Below are positions 26,711-40,650 of a stretch of 64,000 nucleotides of DNA, in pieces. The notes beneath the pieces are model-generated. The model was not told the origin of the DNA. It saw only the letters and a list, made by a program, of their open reading frames with translations, and did not search any database. Position numbers and translations under genes: made by a program. Every line of letters begins with the position of its first letter. Within the stretch, counting starts at the first letter, position 1. The DNA is from Heracleum sosnowskyi. Lineage: Eukaryota; Streptophyta; Magnoliopsida; Apiales; Apiaceae. The DNA is taken from contig JAUIZM010000023.1 of assembly GCA_030848705.1 (NCBI GenBank), positions 1,798,001 through 1,862,000 on the forward strand, read 5' to 3'.

Positions 26711-29700
26711 GAGCAGTCCAGGCTTGAACTGGAGCAGATACCAGGGAACGCCCGATTACGTATACCTCTGAAGGGATCTATACAAGGAAAACGGGGATAA
26801 ATTGAAGCGGGTCGTTTTGAGGATATTTTCTCGTAGTTTGACCCTATGGGTTTATAGAATTGCAGTAAACTTCATTTGGAGCTGTCCGGACCTGAATTGG
26901 AGCATATACCAGTGGACGCCCGATTACGTATACCTCTTAAGGGATCTATACAAGGAAAACGGGGATAAATTGAAGCGGGTCGTTTTGAGGATATTTTCTC
27001 GTAGTTTGACCCTATGGGTTTATAGAATTGCAATAAACTTCATTTGGAGCTGTCCGGACCTGAATTGGAGCAGATACCAGGGGACGCCCGATTACGTATA
27101 CCTCTTAAGGGATCTATACATGGAAAACGGGGATAAATTGAAACGGGTCGTTTTGTGGATATTTTCTCGTAGTTTGACCCTATGGGTTTATAGAATTGCA
27201 AAAAACTTCATTTGGAACTGTCCGGACCTGAATTTGAGCAGATATCAGGGGACACCCGATTACGTATACCTCTGAAGGGAGCTATACAAGGAAAACGGGA
27301 ATAAATTGAAGCGGGTCGTTTTGAGGATATTTTCTCGTAGTTTGACCCTATGGGTTTATAGAATTGCAGTAAACTTCAATTGGAGCTGTCCGGACCTGAT
27401 TTGGAGCAGATACCAGGGAACGCCCGATTACGTATATCTCTTAAGGGATCTATACAAGGAAAACGGGGATAAATTGAAGCGGGTCGTTTTGAGGATATTT
27501 TCTCGTAGTTTGACCCTATGGGTTTATAGAATTGCAGTAAACTTCATTTGGAGCTGTCCGGACCTGAATTGGAGCAGATACCAGGGGACGCCCGATTACG
27601 TATACCTCTTAAGGGATCTATACAAGGAAAACGGGGATAAATTGAAGCGGGTCGTTTTGAGGATATTTCTCGTAGTTTGACCCTATGGGTTTATAGAATT
27701 GCAGTAAACTTCATTTGGAGCTGTCCGGACCTGAATTGGAGCAGATACCAGGGGACGCCCGATTACGTATACCTCTTAAGGGATCTATACATGGAAAACG
27801 GGGATAAATTGAAGCGGGTCGTTTTGTGGATATTTTCTCGTAGTTTGACCCTATGGGTTTACAGAATTGCAAAAAACTTCATTTGGAGCTGTCCGGACCT
27901 GAATTTGAGCAGATATCTGGGGACACCCGATTACGTATACCTCCGTAGGGAGCTATACAAGGAAAACGGGGATAAATTGAAGCGGGTCGTTTTGAGGATA
28001 TTTTCTCGTAGTTTGACCCTATGGGTTTATAGAATTGCAGTAAACTTCATTTGGAGCTGTCCGGACCTGAATTGGAGCAGATATCAGGGGACGCCCGATT
28101 ACGTATACCTCTTAAGGGATCTATACAAGGAAAACGGGGATAAATTAAAGCGGGTCGTTTTGAGGATATTTTCTCGTAGTTTGACCCTATGGGTTTATAG
28201 AATTGCAGTAAACTTCATTTGGAGCTGTCCGGACCTGAATTGGAGCAGATACCAGGGGACGCCCGATTACGTATATCTCTTAAGGGATCTATACAAGGAA
28301 AACGGGGATAAATTGAAGCGGGTCGTTTTGAGGATATTTTCTCGTAGTTTGACCCTATAGGTTTATAGAATTACAGTAAACTTCATTTGGAGCTGTCCGG
28401 ACCTGAATTGGAGCAGATACCAGGGGACGTCCGATTACGTATATCTCTTAAGGGATCTATACAAGGAAAACGGGGATAAATTGAAGCGGGTCGTTTTGAG
28501 GATATTTTCTCGTAGTTTGACCCTATAGGTTTATAGAATTACAGTAAACTTCATTTGGAGCTGTCCGGACCTGAATTGGAGCAGATACCAGGGGACGCCC
28601 GATTACGTATACCTCTTAAGGGATCTATACATGGAGAACGGGGATAAATTGAAGCGGGTCGTTTTGTGGATATTTTCTCGTAGTTTGACCCTATGGGTTT
28701 ACAGAATTGCAAAAAACTTCATTTGGAGCTGTCCGGACCTGAATTTGAGCAGATATCTGGGGACACCCGATTACGTATACCTCCGTAGGGAGCTATACAA
28801 GGAAAACGGGGATAAATTGAAGCGGGTCGTTTTGAGGATATTTTCTCGTAGTTTGACCCTATGGGTTTATAGAATTGCAGTAAACTTCATTTGGAGCTGT
28901 CCGGACCTGAATTGGAGCAGATATCAGGGGACGCCCGATTACGTATACCTCTTAAGGGATCTATACAAGGAAAACGGGGATAAATTAAAGCGGGTCGTTT
29001 TGAGGATATTTTCTCGTAGTTTGACCCTATGGGTTTATAGAATTGCAGTAAACTTCATTTGGAGCTGTCCGGACCTGAATTGGAGCAGATACCAGGGGAC
29101 GCCCGATTACGTATATCTCTTAAGGGATCTATACAAGGAAAACGGGGATAAATTGAAGCGGGTCGTTTTGAGGATATTTTCTCGTAGTTTGACCCTATAG
29201 GTTTATAGAATTACAGTAAACTTCATTTGGAGCTGTCCGGACCTGAATTGGAGCAGATACCAGGGGACGTCCGATTACGTATATCTCTTAAGGGATCTAT
29301 ACAAGGAAAACGGGGATAAATTGAAGCGGGTCGTTTTGAGGATATTTTCTCGTAGTTTGACCCTATAGGTTTATAGAATTACAGTAAACTTCATTTGGAG
29401 CTGTCCGGACCTGAATTGGAGCAGATACCAGGGGACGCCCGATTACGTATACCTCTTAAGGGATCTATACATGGAGAACGGGGATAAATTGAAGCGGGTC
29501 GTTTTGTGGATATTTTCTCGTAGTTTGACCCTATGGGTTTATAGAATTGCAAAAAACATCATTTGGAGTAGTCCGGGCCTAAATTGGAGCAGATACCAGG
29601 GGTCGCCCGATTACGTATACATCTGAAGGGAGCTATACAAGGAAAATGAGGATAAATTGAAGCAGGTCGTTCTGAGGATATTTTCTCGTAGTTTGACCCT

Positions 29701-30237
29701 ATGGGTTTATAGAATTGCAGTAAACTTCATTTGGAGCTGTCCGGACCCGAATTGGAGCAGATACCAGGGGACGCCCGATTACGTATATCTTTTAAGGGAT
29801 CTATACATGGAAAACGGGGATAAATTGAAGCGGGTCGTTTTGTGGGTATTTTCTAGTAGTTTGACCCTATGGGTTTATAGAATTGCAAAAAACATCATTT
29901 GGAGTAGTCCGGGCCTAAATTGGAGCAGATACCAGGGGTCGCCCGATTACGTATACCTCTTAAGGGAGCTATACAAGGAAAACGGGGATAAATTGAAGCG
30001 GGTCGTTTTGTGGGCATTTTCTAGTAGTTTGACCCTATAGGTTTATAGAATTGGAAAAAACTTCATTTGGAGCAGTCCGGGCCTGAATTGGAGCAGATAC
30101 CAGGGGACGCCCGATTACGTATACCTCTTAAGGGATCTATACATGGAAAACGGGGATAAATTGAAGCGGGTCGTTTTGTGGATATTTTCTCGTAGTTTGA
30201 CCCTATGGGTTTATAGAATTGCAAAAAACTTCATTTG
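26711..30237 (+). repeat. HOR unit I, 21 monomers with a 5-mer duplication
   Basis: This is a 16-monomer unit of the unit G type, enlarged by a direct 840-bp (five-monomer) duplication at 27792-29471, with one base lost from the T-run at 27666-27668. Its total length is 21 x 168 minus 1. It shares CCTGATTTGG (27397), ACGGGAATAAATT (near 27296), GACGTCCG (28427 and 29267, one in each duplicate) and GTGGGCATTTT (near 30012) with unit G. Confidence 0.85.
27792..29471 (+). repeat. Tandem 840-bp (five-monomer) duplication inside unit I
   Basis: The copies are about 27792-28631 and 28632-29471, and similarity continues to about 29538. Repeated markers at an 840-bp offset are CCTCCGTAGGG (27941, 28781), TTTACAGAATT (27859, 28699) and GACGTCCG (28427, 29267). 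I saw no difference between the copies by eye, which suggests a recent event. Confidence 0.8.
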
Positions 30238-32925
30238 GAGCAGTCCAGGCTTGAACTGGAGCAGATACCAGGGAACGCCCGATTACGTATACCTCTGAAG
30301 GGATCTATACAAGGAAAACGGGGATAAATTGAAGCGGGTCGTTTTGAGGATATTTTCTCGTAGTTTGACCCTATGGGTTTATAGAATTGCAGTAAACTTC
30401 ATTTGGAGCTGTCCGGACCTGAATTGGAGCATATACCAGTGGACGCCCGATTACGTATACCTCTTAAGGGATCTATACAAGGAAAACGGGGATAAATTGA
30501 AGCGGGTCGTTTTGAGGATATTTTCTCGTAGTTTGACCCTATGGGTTTATAGAATTGCAATAAACTTCATTTGGAGCTGTCCGGACCTGAATTGGAGCAT
30601 ATACCAGGGGACGCCCGATTACGTATACCTCTTAAGGGATCTATACATGGAAAACGGGGATAAATTGAAACGGGTCGTTTTGTGGATATTTTCTCGTAGT
30701 TTGACCCTATGGGTTTATAGAATTGCAAAAAACTTCATTTGGAACTGTCCGGACCTGAATTTGAGCAGATATCAGGGGACACCCGATTATGTATACCTCT
30801 GAAGGGAGCTATACAAGGAAAACGGGGATAAATTGAAGCGGGTCGTTTTGAGGATATTTTCTCGTAGTTTGACCCTATGGGTTTATAGAATTGCAGTAAA
30901 CTTCAATTGGAGCTGTCCGGACCTGATTTGGAGCAGATACCAGGGAACGCCCGATTACGTATATCTCTTAAGGGATCTATACAAGGAAAACGGGGATAAA
31001 TTGAAGCGGGTCGTTTTGAGGATATTTTCTCGTAGTTTGACCCTATGGGTTTATAGAATTGCAGTAAACTTCATTTGGAGCTGTCCGGACCTGAATTGGA
31101 GCAGATACCAGGGGACGCCCGATTACGTATACCTCTTAAGGGATCTATACAAGGAAAACGGGGATAAATTGAAGCGGGTCGTTTTGAGGATATTTTCTCG
31201 TAGTTTGACCCTATGGGTTTATAGAATTGCAGTAAACTTCATTTGGAGCTGTCCGGACCTGAATTGGAGCAGATACCAGGGGACGCCCGATTACGTATAC
31301 CTCTTAAGGGATCTATACATGGAAAACGGGGATAAATTGAAGCGGGTCGTTTTGTGGATATTTTCTCGTAGTTTGACCCTATGGGTTTACAGAATTGCAA
31401 AAAACTTCATTTGGAGCTGTCCGGACCTGAATTTGAGCAGATATCTGGGGACACCCGATTACGTATACCTCCGTAGGGAGCTATACAAGGAAAACGGGGA
31501 TAAATTGAAGCGGGTCGTTTTGAGGATATTTTCTCGTAGTTTGACCCTATGGGTTTATAGAATTGCAGTAAACTTCATTTGGAGCTGTCCGGACCTGAAT
31601 TGGAGCAGATACCAGGGGACGCCCGATTACGTATACCTCTTAAGGGATCTATACAAGGAAAACGGGGATAAATTAAAGCGGGTCGTTTTGAGGATATTTT
31701 CTCGTAGTTTGACCCTATGGGTTTATAGAATTGCAGTAAACTTCATTTGGAGCTGTCCGGACCTGAATTGGAGCAGATACCAGGGGACGCCCGATTACGT
31801 ATATCTCTTAAGGGATCTATACAAGGAAAACGGGGATAAATTGAAGCGGGTCGTTTTGAGGATATTTTCTCGTAGTTTGACCCTATAGGTTTATAGAATT
31901 ACAGTAAACTTCATTTGGAGCTGTCCGGACCTGAATTGGAGCAGATACCAGGGGACGCCCGATTACGTATATCTCTTAAGGGATCTATACAAGGAAAACG
32001 GGGATAAATTGAAGCGGGTCGTTTTGAGGATATTTTCTCGTAGTTTGACCCTATAGGTTTATAGAATTACAGTAAACTTCATTTGGAGCTGTCCGGACCT
32101 GAATTGGAGCAGATACCAGGGGACGCCCGATTACGTATACCTCTTAAGGGATCTATACATGGAGAACGGGGATAAATTGAAGCGGGTCGTTTTGTGGATA
32201 TTTTCTCGTAGTTTGACCCTATGGGTTTATAGAATTGCAAAAAACATCATTTGGAGTAGTCCGGGCCTAAATTGGAGCAGATACCAGGGGTCGCCCGATT
32301 ACGTATACATCTGAAGGGAGCTATACAAGGAAAATGGGGATAAATTGAAGCAGGTCGTTTTGAGGATATTTTCTCGTAGTTTGACCCTATGGGTTTATAG
32401 AATTGCAGTAAACTTCATTTGGAGCTGTCCGGACCCGAATTGGAGCAGATACCAGGGGACGCCCGATTACGTATATCTTTTAAGGGATCTATACATGGAA
32501 AACGGGGATAAATTGAAGCGGGTCGTTTTGTGGGTATTTTCTAGTAGTTTGACCCTATGGGTTTATAGAATTGCAAAAAACATCATTTGGAGTAGTCCGG
32601 GCCTAAATTGGAGCAGATACCAGGGGTCGCCCGATTACGTATACCTCTTAAGGGAGCTATACAAGGAAAACGGGGATAAATTGAAGCGGGTCGTTTTGTG
32701 GGTATTTTCTAGTAGTTTGACCCTATAGGTTTATAGAATTGGAAAAAACTTCATTTGGAGCAGTCCGGGCCTGAATTGGAGCAGATACCAGGGGACGCCC
32801 GATTACGTATACCTCTTAAGGGATCTATACATGGAAAACGGGGATAAATTGAAGCGGGTCGTTTTGTGGATATTTTCTCGTAGTTTGACCCTATGGGTTT
32901 ATAGAATTGCAAAAAACTTCATTTG
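30238..32925 (+). repeat. HOR unit J, canonical 16 monomers (2688 bp)
   Basis: A complete 16-monomer unit. It carries CCTGATTTGG (near 30923) like G and I, but has AATGGGGATAAATTGAAGCAGG rather than AATGAGG near 32333, and GTGGGTATTTT rather than GTGGGCATTTT at its end. The CATATACCAGGGG change near 30599 is private to it among the units I compared. Confidence 0.83.
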
Positions 32926-35900
32926 GAGCAGTCCAGGCTTGAACTGGAGCAGATACCAGGGAACGCCCGATTACGTATACCTCTGAAGGGATCTATACAA
33001 GGAAAACGGGGATAAATTGAAGCGGGTCGTTTTGAGGATATTTTCTCGTAGTTTGACCCTATGGGTTTATAGAATTGCAGTAAACTTCATTTGGAGCTGT
33101 CCGGACCTGAATTGGAGCATATACCAGTGGACGCCCGATTACGTATACCTCTTAAGGGATCTATACAAGGAAAACGGGGATAAATTGAAGCGGGTCGTTT
33201 TGAGGATATTTTCTCGTAGTTTGACCCTATGGGTTTATAGAATTGCAATAAACTTCATTTGGAGCTGTCCGGACCTGAATTGGAGCAGATACCAGGGGAC
33301 GCCCGATTACGTATACCTCTTAAGGGATCTATACATGGAAAACGGGGATAAATTGAAGCGGGTCGTTTTGAGGATATTTTCTCGTAGTTTGACCCTATGG
33401 GTTTATAGAATTGCAGTAAACTTCATTTGGAGCTGTCCGGACCTGAATTGGAGCAGATACCAGGGGACGCCCGATTACGTATACCTCTTAAGGGATCTAT
33501 ACATGGAAAACGGGGATAAATTGAAGCGGGTCGTTTTGTGGATATTTTCTCGTAGTTTGACCCTATGGGTTTACAGAATTGCAAAAAACTTCATTTGGAG
33601 CTGTCCGGACCTGAATTTGAGCAGATATCTGGGGACACCCGATTACGTATACCTCCGAAGGGAGCTATACAAGGAAAACGGGGATAAATTGAAGCGGGTC
33701 GTTTTGAGGATATTTTCTCGTAGTTTGACCCTATGGGTTTATAGAATTGCAGTAAACTTCATTTGGAGCTGTCCGGACCTGAATTGGAGCAGATACCAGG
33801 GGACGCCCGATTACGTATACCTCTTAAGGGATCTATACAAGGAAAACGGGGATAAATTAAAGCGGGTCGTTTTGAGGATATTTTCTCGTAGTTTGACCCT
33901 ATGGGTTTATAGAATTGCAGTAAACTTCATTTGGAGCTGTCCGGACCTGAATTGGAGCAGATACTAGGGGACGCCCGATTACGTATATCTCTTAAGGGAT
34001 CTATACAAGGAAAACGGGGATAAATTGAAGCGGGTCGTTTTGAGGATATTTTCTCGTAGTTTGACCTATAGGTTTATAGAATTACAGTAAACTTCATTTG
34101 GAGCTGTCCGGACCTGAATTGGAGCAGATACCAGGGGACGCCCGATTACGTATACCTCTTAAGGGATCTATACATGGAAAACGGGGATAAATTGAAGCGG
34201 GTCGTTTTGTGGATATTTTCTCGTAGTTTGACCCTATGGGTTTATAGAATTGCAAAAAACATCATTTGGAGTAGTCCGGGCCTAAATTGGAGCAGATACC
34301 AGGGGTCGCCCGATTACGTATACATCTGAAGGGAGCTATACAAGGAAAACGGGGATAAATTGAAGCGGGTCGTTTTGAGGATATTTTCTCGTAGTTTGAC
34401 CCTATGGGTTTATAGAATTGCAGTAAACTTCATTTGGAGCTGTCCGGACCTGAATTGGAGCAGATACCAGGGGACGCCCGATTACGTATATCTCTTAAGG
34501 GATCTATACAAGGAAAACGGGGATAAATTGAAGCGGGTCGTTTTGAGGATATTTTCTTGTAGTTTGACCCTATGGGTTTATAGAATTGCAGTAAACTTCA
34601 ATTGGAGCTGTCCGGACCTGAATTGGAGCAGATACCAGGGAACGCCCGATTACGTATATCTCTTAAGGGATCTATACAAGGAAAACGGGGATAAATTGAA
34701 GCGGGTCGTTTTGAGGATATTTTCTCGTAGTTTGACCCTATGGGTTTATAGAATTGCAGTAAACTTCATTTGGAGCTGTCCGGACCTGAATTGGAGCAGA
34801 TACCAGGGGACGCCCGATTACGTATACCTCTTAAGGGATCTATACAAGGAAAACGGGGATAAATTGAAGCGGGTCGTTTTGAGGATATTTTCTCGTAGTT
34901 TGACCCTATGGGTTTATAGAATTGCAGTAAACTTCATTTGGAGCTGTCCGGACCTGAATTGGAGCAGATACCAGGGGACGCCCGATTACGTATACCTCTT
35001 AAGGGATCTATACATGGAAAACGGGGATAAATTGAAGCGGGTCGTTTTGTGGATATTTTCTCGTAGTTTGACCCTATGGGTTTACAGAATTGCAAAAAAC
35101 TTCATTTGGAGCTGTCCGGACCTGAATTTGAGCAGATATCTGGGGACACCCGATTACGTATACCTCCGAAGGGAGCTATACAAGGAAAACGGGGATAAAT
35201 TGAAGCGGGTCGTTTTGAGGATATTTTCTCGTAGTTTGACCCTATGGGTTTATAGAATTGCAGTAAACTTCATTTGGAGCTGTCCGGACCTGAATTGGAG
35301 CAGATACCAGGGGACGCCCGATTACGTATACCTCTAAAGGGATCTATACAAGGAAAACGGGGATAAATTGAAGCGGGTCGTTTTGAGGATATTTTCTCGT
35401 AGTTTGACCCTATGGGTTTATAGAATTGCAGTAAACTTCATTTGGAGCTGTCCGGACCTGAATTGGAGCAGATACCAGGGGACGCCCGATTACATATATC
35501 TCTTAAGGGATCTATACAAGGAAAACGGGGATAAATTGAAGCGGGTCGTTTTGAGGATATTTTCTCGTAGTTTGACCCTATAGGTTTATAGAATTACAGT
35601 AAACTTCATTTGGAGCTGTCCGGACCTGAATTGGAGCAGATACCAGGGGACGCCCGATTACGTATATCTCTTAAGGGATCTATACAAGGAAAACGGGGAT
35701 AAATTGAAGCGGGTCGTTTTGAGGATATTTTCTCGTAGTTTGACCCTATAGGTTTATAGAATTACAGTAAACTTCATTTGGAGCTGTCCGGACCTGAATT
35801 GGAGCAGATACCAGGGGACGCCCGATTACGTATACCTCTTAAGGGATCTATACATGGAAAACGGGGATAAATTGAAGCGGGTCGTTTTGTGGATATTTTC

Positions 35901-36620
35901 TCGTAGTTTGACCCTATGGGTTTATAGAATTGCAAAAAACATCATTTGGAGTAGTCCGGGCCTAAATTGGAGCAGATACCAGGGGTCGCCCGATTACGTA
36001 TACATCTGAAGGGAGCTATACAAGGAAAATGGGGATAAATTGAAGCAGGTCGTTTTGAGGATATTTTCTCGTAGTTTGACCCTATGGGTTTATAGAATTG
36101 CAGTAAACTTCATTTGGAGCTGTCCGGACCTGAATTGGAGCAGATACCAGGGGACGCCCGATTACGTATATCTTTTAAGGGATCTATACATGGAAAACGG
36201 GGATAAATTGAAGCGGGTCGTTTTGTGGGTATTTTCTAGTAGTTTGACCCTATGGGTTTATAGAATTGCAAAAAACATCATTTGGAGTAGTCCGGGCCTA
36301 AATTGGAGCAGATACCAGGGGTCGCCCGATTACGTATACCTCTTAAGGGAGCTATACAAGGAAAACGGGGATAAATTGAAGCGGGTCGTTTTGTGGGTAT
36401 TTTCTAGTAGTTTGACCCTATAGGTTTATAGAATTGGAAAAAACTTCATTTGGAGCAGTCCGGGCCTGAATTGGAGCAGATACCAGGGGACGCCCGATTA
36501 CGTATACCTCTTAAGGGATCTATACATGGAAAACGGGGATAAATTGAAGCGGGTCGTTTTGTGGATATTTTCTCGTAGTTTGACCCTATGGGTTTATAGA
36601 ATTGCAAAAAACTTCATTTG
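32926..36620 (+). repeat. HOR unit K, 22 monomers, compound, with a 1-bp deletion
   Basis: It begins as a unit shortened by loss of the GGAACTGTCC and TTCAATTGG monomers, runs to the TATAGG monomers, then continues into a second, nearly complete run starting near 34360 with TTCAATTGG at about 34600. One base is missing in TTTGACCTATAGG at about 34063-34066, where other copies read GACCCTATAGG. Two one-off stop variants also occur: TACTAGGGG at 33962-33970 and CTCTAAAGG at 35332-35340. Confidence 0.8.
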
Positions 36621-39139
36621 GAGCAGTCCAGGCTTGAACTGGAGCAGATACCAGGGAACGCCCGATTACGTATACCTCTGAAGGGATCTATACAAGGAAA
36701 ACGGGGATAAATTGAAGCGGGTCGTTTTGAGGATATTTTCTCGTAGTTTGACCCTATGGGTTTATAGAATTGCAGTAAACTTCATTTGGAGCTGTCCGGA
36801 CCTGAATTGGAGCATATACCAGTGGACGCCCGATTACGTATACCTCTTAAGGGATCTATACAAGGAAAACGGGGATAAATTGAAGCGGGTCGTTTTGAGG
36901 ATATTTTCTCGTAGTTTGACCCTATGGGTTTATAGAATTGCAATAAACTTCATTTGGAGCTGTCCGGACCTGAATTGGAGCAGATACCAGGGGACGCCCG
37001 ATTACGTATACCTCTTAAGGGATCTATACATGGAAAACGGGGATAAATTGAAACGGGTCGTTTTGTGGATATTTTCTCGTAGTTTGACCCTATAGGTTTA
37101 TAGAATTGCAAAAAACTTCATTTGGAACTGTCCGGACCTGAATTTGAGCAGATATCAGGGGACACCCGATTACGTATACCTCTGAAGGGAGCTATACAAG
37201 GAAAACGGGGATAAATTGAAGCCGGTCGTTTTGAGGATATTTTCTCGTAGTTTGACCCTATGGGTTTATAGAATTGCAGTAAACTTCAATTGGAGCTGTC
37301 CGGACCTGAATTGGAGCAGATACCAGGGAACGCCCGATTACGTATATCTCTTAAGGGATCTATACAAGGAAAACGGGGATAAATTGAAGCGGGTCGTTTT
37401 GAGGATATTTTCTCGTAGTTTGACCCTATGGGTTTATAGAATTGCAGTAAACTTCATTTGGAGCTGTCCGGACCTGAATTGGAGCAGATACCAGGGGACG
37501 CCCGATTACGTATACCTCTTAAGGGATCTATACAAGGAAAACGGGGATAAATTGAAGCGGGTCGTTTTGAGGATATTTTCTCGTAGTTTGACCCTATGGG
37601 TTTATAGAATTGCAGTAAACTTCATTTGGAGCTGTCCGGACCTGAATTGGAGCAGATACCAGGGGACGCCCGATTACGTATACCTCTTAAGGGATCTATA
37701 CATGGAAAACGGGGATAAGTTGAAGCGGGTCGTTTTGTGGATATTTTCTCGTAGTTTGACCCTATGGGTTTACAGAATTGCAAAAAACTTCATTTGGAGC
37801 TGTCCGGACCTGAATTTGAGCAGATATCTGGGGACACCCGATTACGTATACCTCCGAAGGGAGCTATACAAGGAAAACGGGGATAAATTGAAGCGGGTCG
37901 TTTTGAGGATATTTTCTCGTAGTTTGACCCTATGGGTTTATAGAATTGCAGTAAACTTCATTTGGAGCTGTCCGGACCTGAATTGGAGCAGATACCAGGG
38001 GACGCCCGATTACGTATACCTCTTAAGGGATCTATACAAGGAAAACGGGGATAAATTAAAGCGGGTCGTTTTGAGGATATTTTCTCGTAGTTTGACCCTA
38101 TGGGTTTATAGAATTGCAGTAAACTTCATTTGGAGCTGTCCGGACCTGAATTGGAGCAGATACCAGGGGACGCCCGATTACGTATATCTCTTAAGGGATC
38201 TATACAAGGAAAACGGGGATAAATTGAAGCGGGTCGTTTTGAGGATATTTTCTCGTAGTTTGACCTATAGGTTTATAGAATTACAGTAAACTTCATTTGG
38301 AGCTGTCCGGACCTGAATTGGAGCAGATACCAGGGGACGCCCGATTACGTATACCTCTTAAGGGATCTATACATGGAAAACGGGGATAAATTGAAGCGGG
38401 TCGTTTTGTGGATATTTTCTCGTAGTTTGACCCTATGGGTTTATAGAATTGCAAAAAACATCATTTGGAGTAGTCCGGGCCTAAATTGGAGCAGATACCA
38501 GGGGTCGCCCGATTACGTATACATCTGAAGGGAGCTATACAAGGAAAACGGGGATAAATTGAAGCGGGTCGTTTTGAGGATATTTTCTCGTAGTTTGACC
38601 CTATGGGTTTATAGAATTGCAGTAAACTTCATTTGGAGCTGTCCGGACCTGAATTGGAGCAGATACCAGGGGACACCCGATTACGTATATCTCTTAAGGG
38701 ATCTATACATGGAAAACGGGGATAAATTGAAGCGGGTCGTTTTGTGGGTATTTTCTAGTAGTTTGACCCTATGGGTTTATAGAATTGCAAAAAACATCAT
38801 TTGGAGTAGTCTGGGCCTAAATTGGAGCAGATACCAGGGGTCGCCCGATTACGTATACCTCTTCAGGGAGCTATACAAGGAAAACGGGGATAAATTGAAG
38901 CGGGTCGTTTTGTGGGTATTTTCTAGTAGTTTGACCCTATAGGTTTATAGAATTGCAAAAAACTTCATTTGGAGCAGTCCGGGCCTGAATTGGAGCAGAT
39001 ACCAGGGGACGCCCGATTACGTATACCTCTTAAGGGATCTATACATGGAAAACGGGGATAAATTGAAGCGGGTCGTTTTGTGGATATTTTCTCGTAGTTT
39101 GACCCTATGGGTTTATAGAATTGCAAAAAACTTCATTTG
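36621..39139 (+). repeat. HOR unit L, 15 monomers with a 1-bp deletion
   Basis: This is a 16-monomer order less one monomer. Its CTATAGG stop variant is shifted to an earlier monomer near 37091. GAAGCCGGTC occurs near 37219, a change also seen in units D and F. The same TTTGACCTATAGG deletion as in K occurs at about 38262-38265. CTTCAGGGAGC near 38861 is private to the unit. Confidence 0.8.
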
Positions 39140-40650
39140 GAGCAGTCCAGGCTTGAACTGGAGCAGATACCAGGGAACGCCCGATTACGTATACCTCTGA
39201 AGGGATCTATACAAGGAAAACGGGGATAAATTGAAGCGGGTCGTTTTGAGGATATTTTCTCGTAGTTTGACCCTATGGGTTTATAGAAATGCAGTAAACT
39301 TCATTTGGAGCTGTCCGGACCTGAATTGGAGCATATACCAGTGGACGCCCGATTACGTATACCTCTTAAGGGATCTATACAAGGAAAACGGGGATAAATT
39401 GAAGCGGGTCGTTTTGAGGATATTTTCTCGTAGTTTGACCCTATGGGTTTATAGAATTGCAATAAACTTCATTTGGAGCTGTCCGGACCTGAATTGGAGC
39501 AGATACCAGGGGACGCCCGATTACGTATACCTCTTAAGGGATCTATACATGGAAAACGGGGATAAATTGAAACGGGTCGTTTTGTGGATATTTTCTCGTA
39601 GTTTGACCCTATGGGTTTATAGAATTGCAAAAAACTTCATTTGGAAGTGCCCGGACCTGAATTTGAGCAGATATCAGGGGACACCCGATTACGTATACCT
39701 CTGAAGGGAGCTATACAAGGAAAACGGGGATAAATTGAAGCGGGTCGTTTTGAGGATATTTTCTCGTAGTTTGACCTATAGGTTTATAGAATTACAGTAA
39801 ACTTCATTTGGAGCTGTCCGGACCTGAATTGGAGCAGATACCAGGGGACGCCCGATTACATATACCTCTTAAGGGATCTATACATGGAAAACGGGGATAA
39901 ATTGAAGCGGGTAGTTTTGTGGATATTTTCTCGTAGTTTGACCCTATGGGTTTATAGAATTGCAAAAAACATCATTTGGAGTAGTCCGGGCCTAAATTGG
40001 AGCAGATACCAGGGGTCGCCCGATTACGTATACATCTGAAGGGAGCTATACAAGGAAAACGGGGATAAATTGAAGCGGGTCGTTTTGAGGATATTTTCTC
40101 GTAGTTTGACCCTATGGGTTTATAGAATTGCAGTAAACTTCATTTGGAGCTGTCCGGACCTGAATTGGAGCAGATACCAGGGGACGCCCGATTACGTATA
40201 TCTCTTAAGGGATCTATACATGGAAAACGGGGATAAATTGAAGCGGGTCGTTTTGTGGGTATTTTCTAGTAGTTTGACCCTATGGGTTTATACAATTGCA
40301 AAAAACATCATTTGGAGTAGTCCGGGCCTAAATTGGAGCAGATACCAGGGGTCGCCCGATTACGTATACCTCTTAAGGGAGCTATACAAGGAAAACGGGG
40401 ATAAATTGAAGCGGGTCGTGTTGTGGGTATTTTCTAGTAGTTTGACCCTATAGGTTTATAGAATTGCAAAAAACTTCATTTGGAGCAGTCCGGGCCTGAA
40501 TTGGAGCAGATACCAGGGGACGCCCGATTACGTATACCTCTTAAGGGATCTATACATGGAAAACGGGGATAAATTGAAGCGGGTCGTTTTGTGGATATTT
40601 TCTCGTAGTTTGACCCTATGGGTTTATAGAATTGTAAAAAACTTCATTTG
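39140..40650 (+). repeat. HOR unit M, 9 monomers with a 1-bp deletion
   Basis: This is the shortest unit in the series, 1511 bp or 9 x 168 minus 1. It jumps from the GGAA-type/CTCTGAAGG monomer straight to the TTTGACCTATAGG monomer (deletion at about 39773-39776), so the central monomers are missing. The remainder (ACATCATT, majority, GTGGGTATTTT types) follows unit L. Confidence 0.8.
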
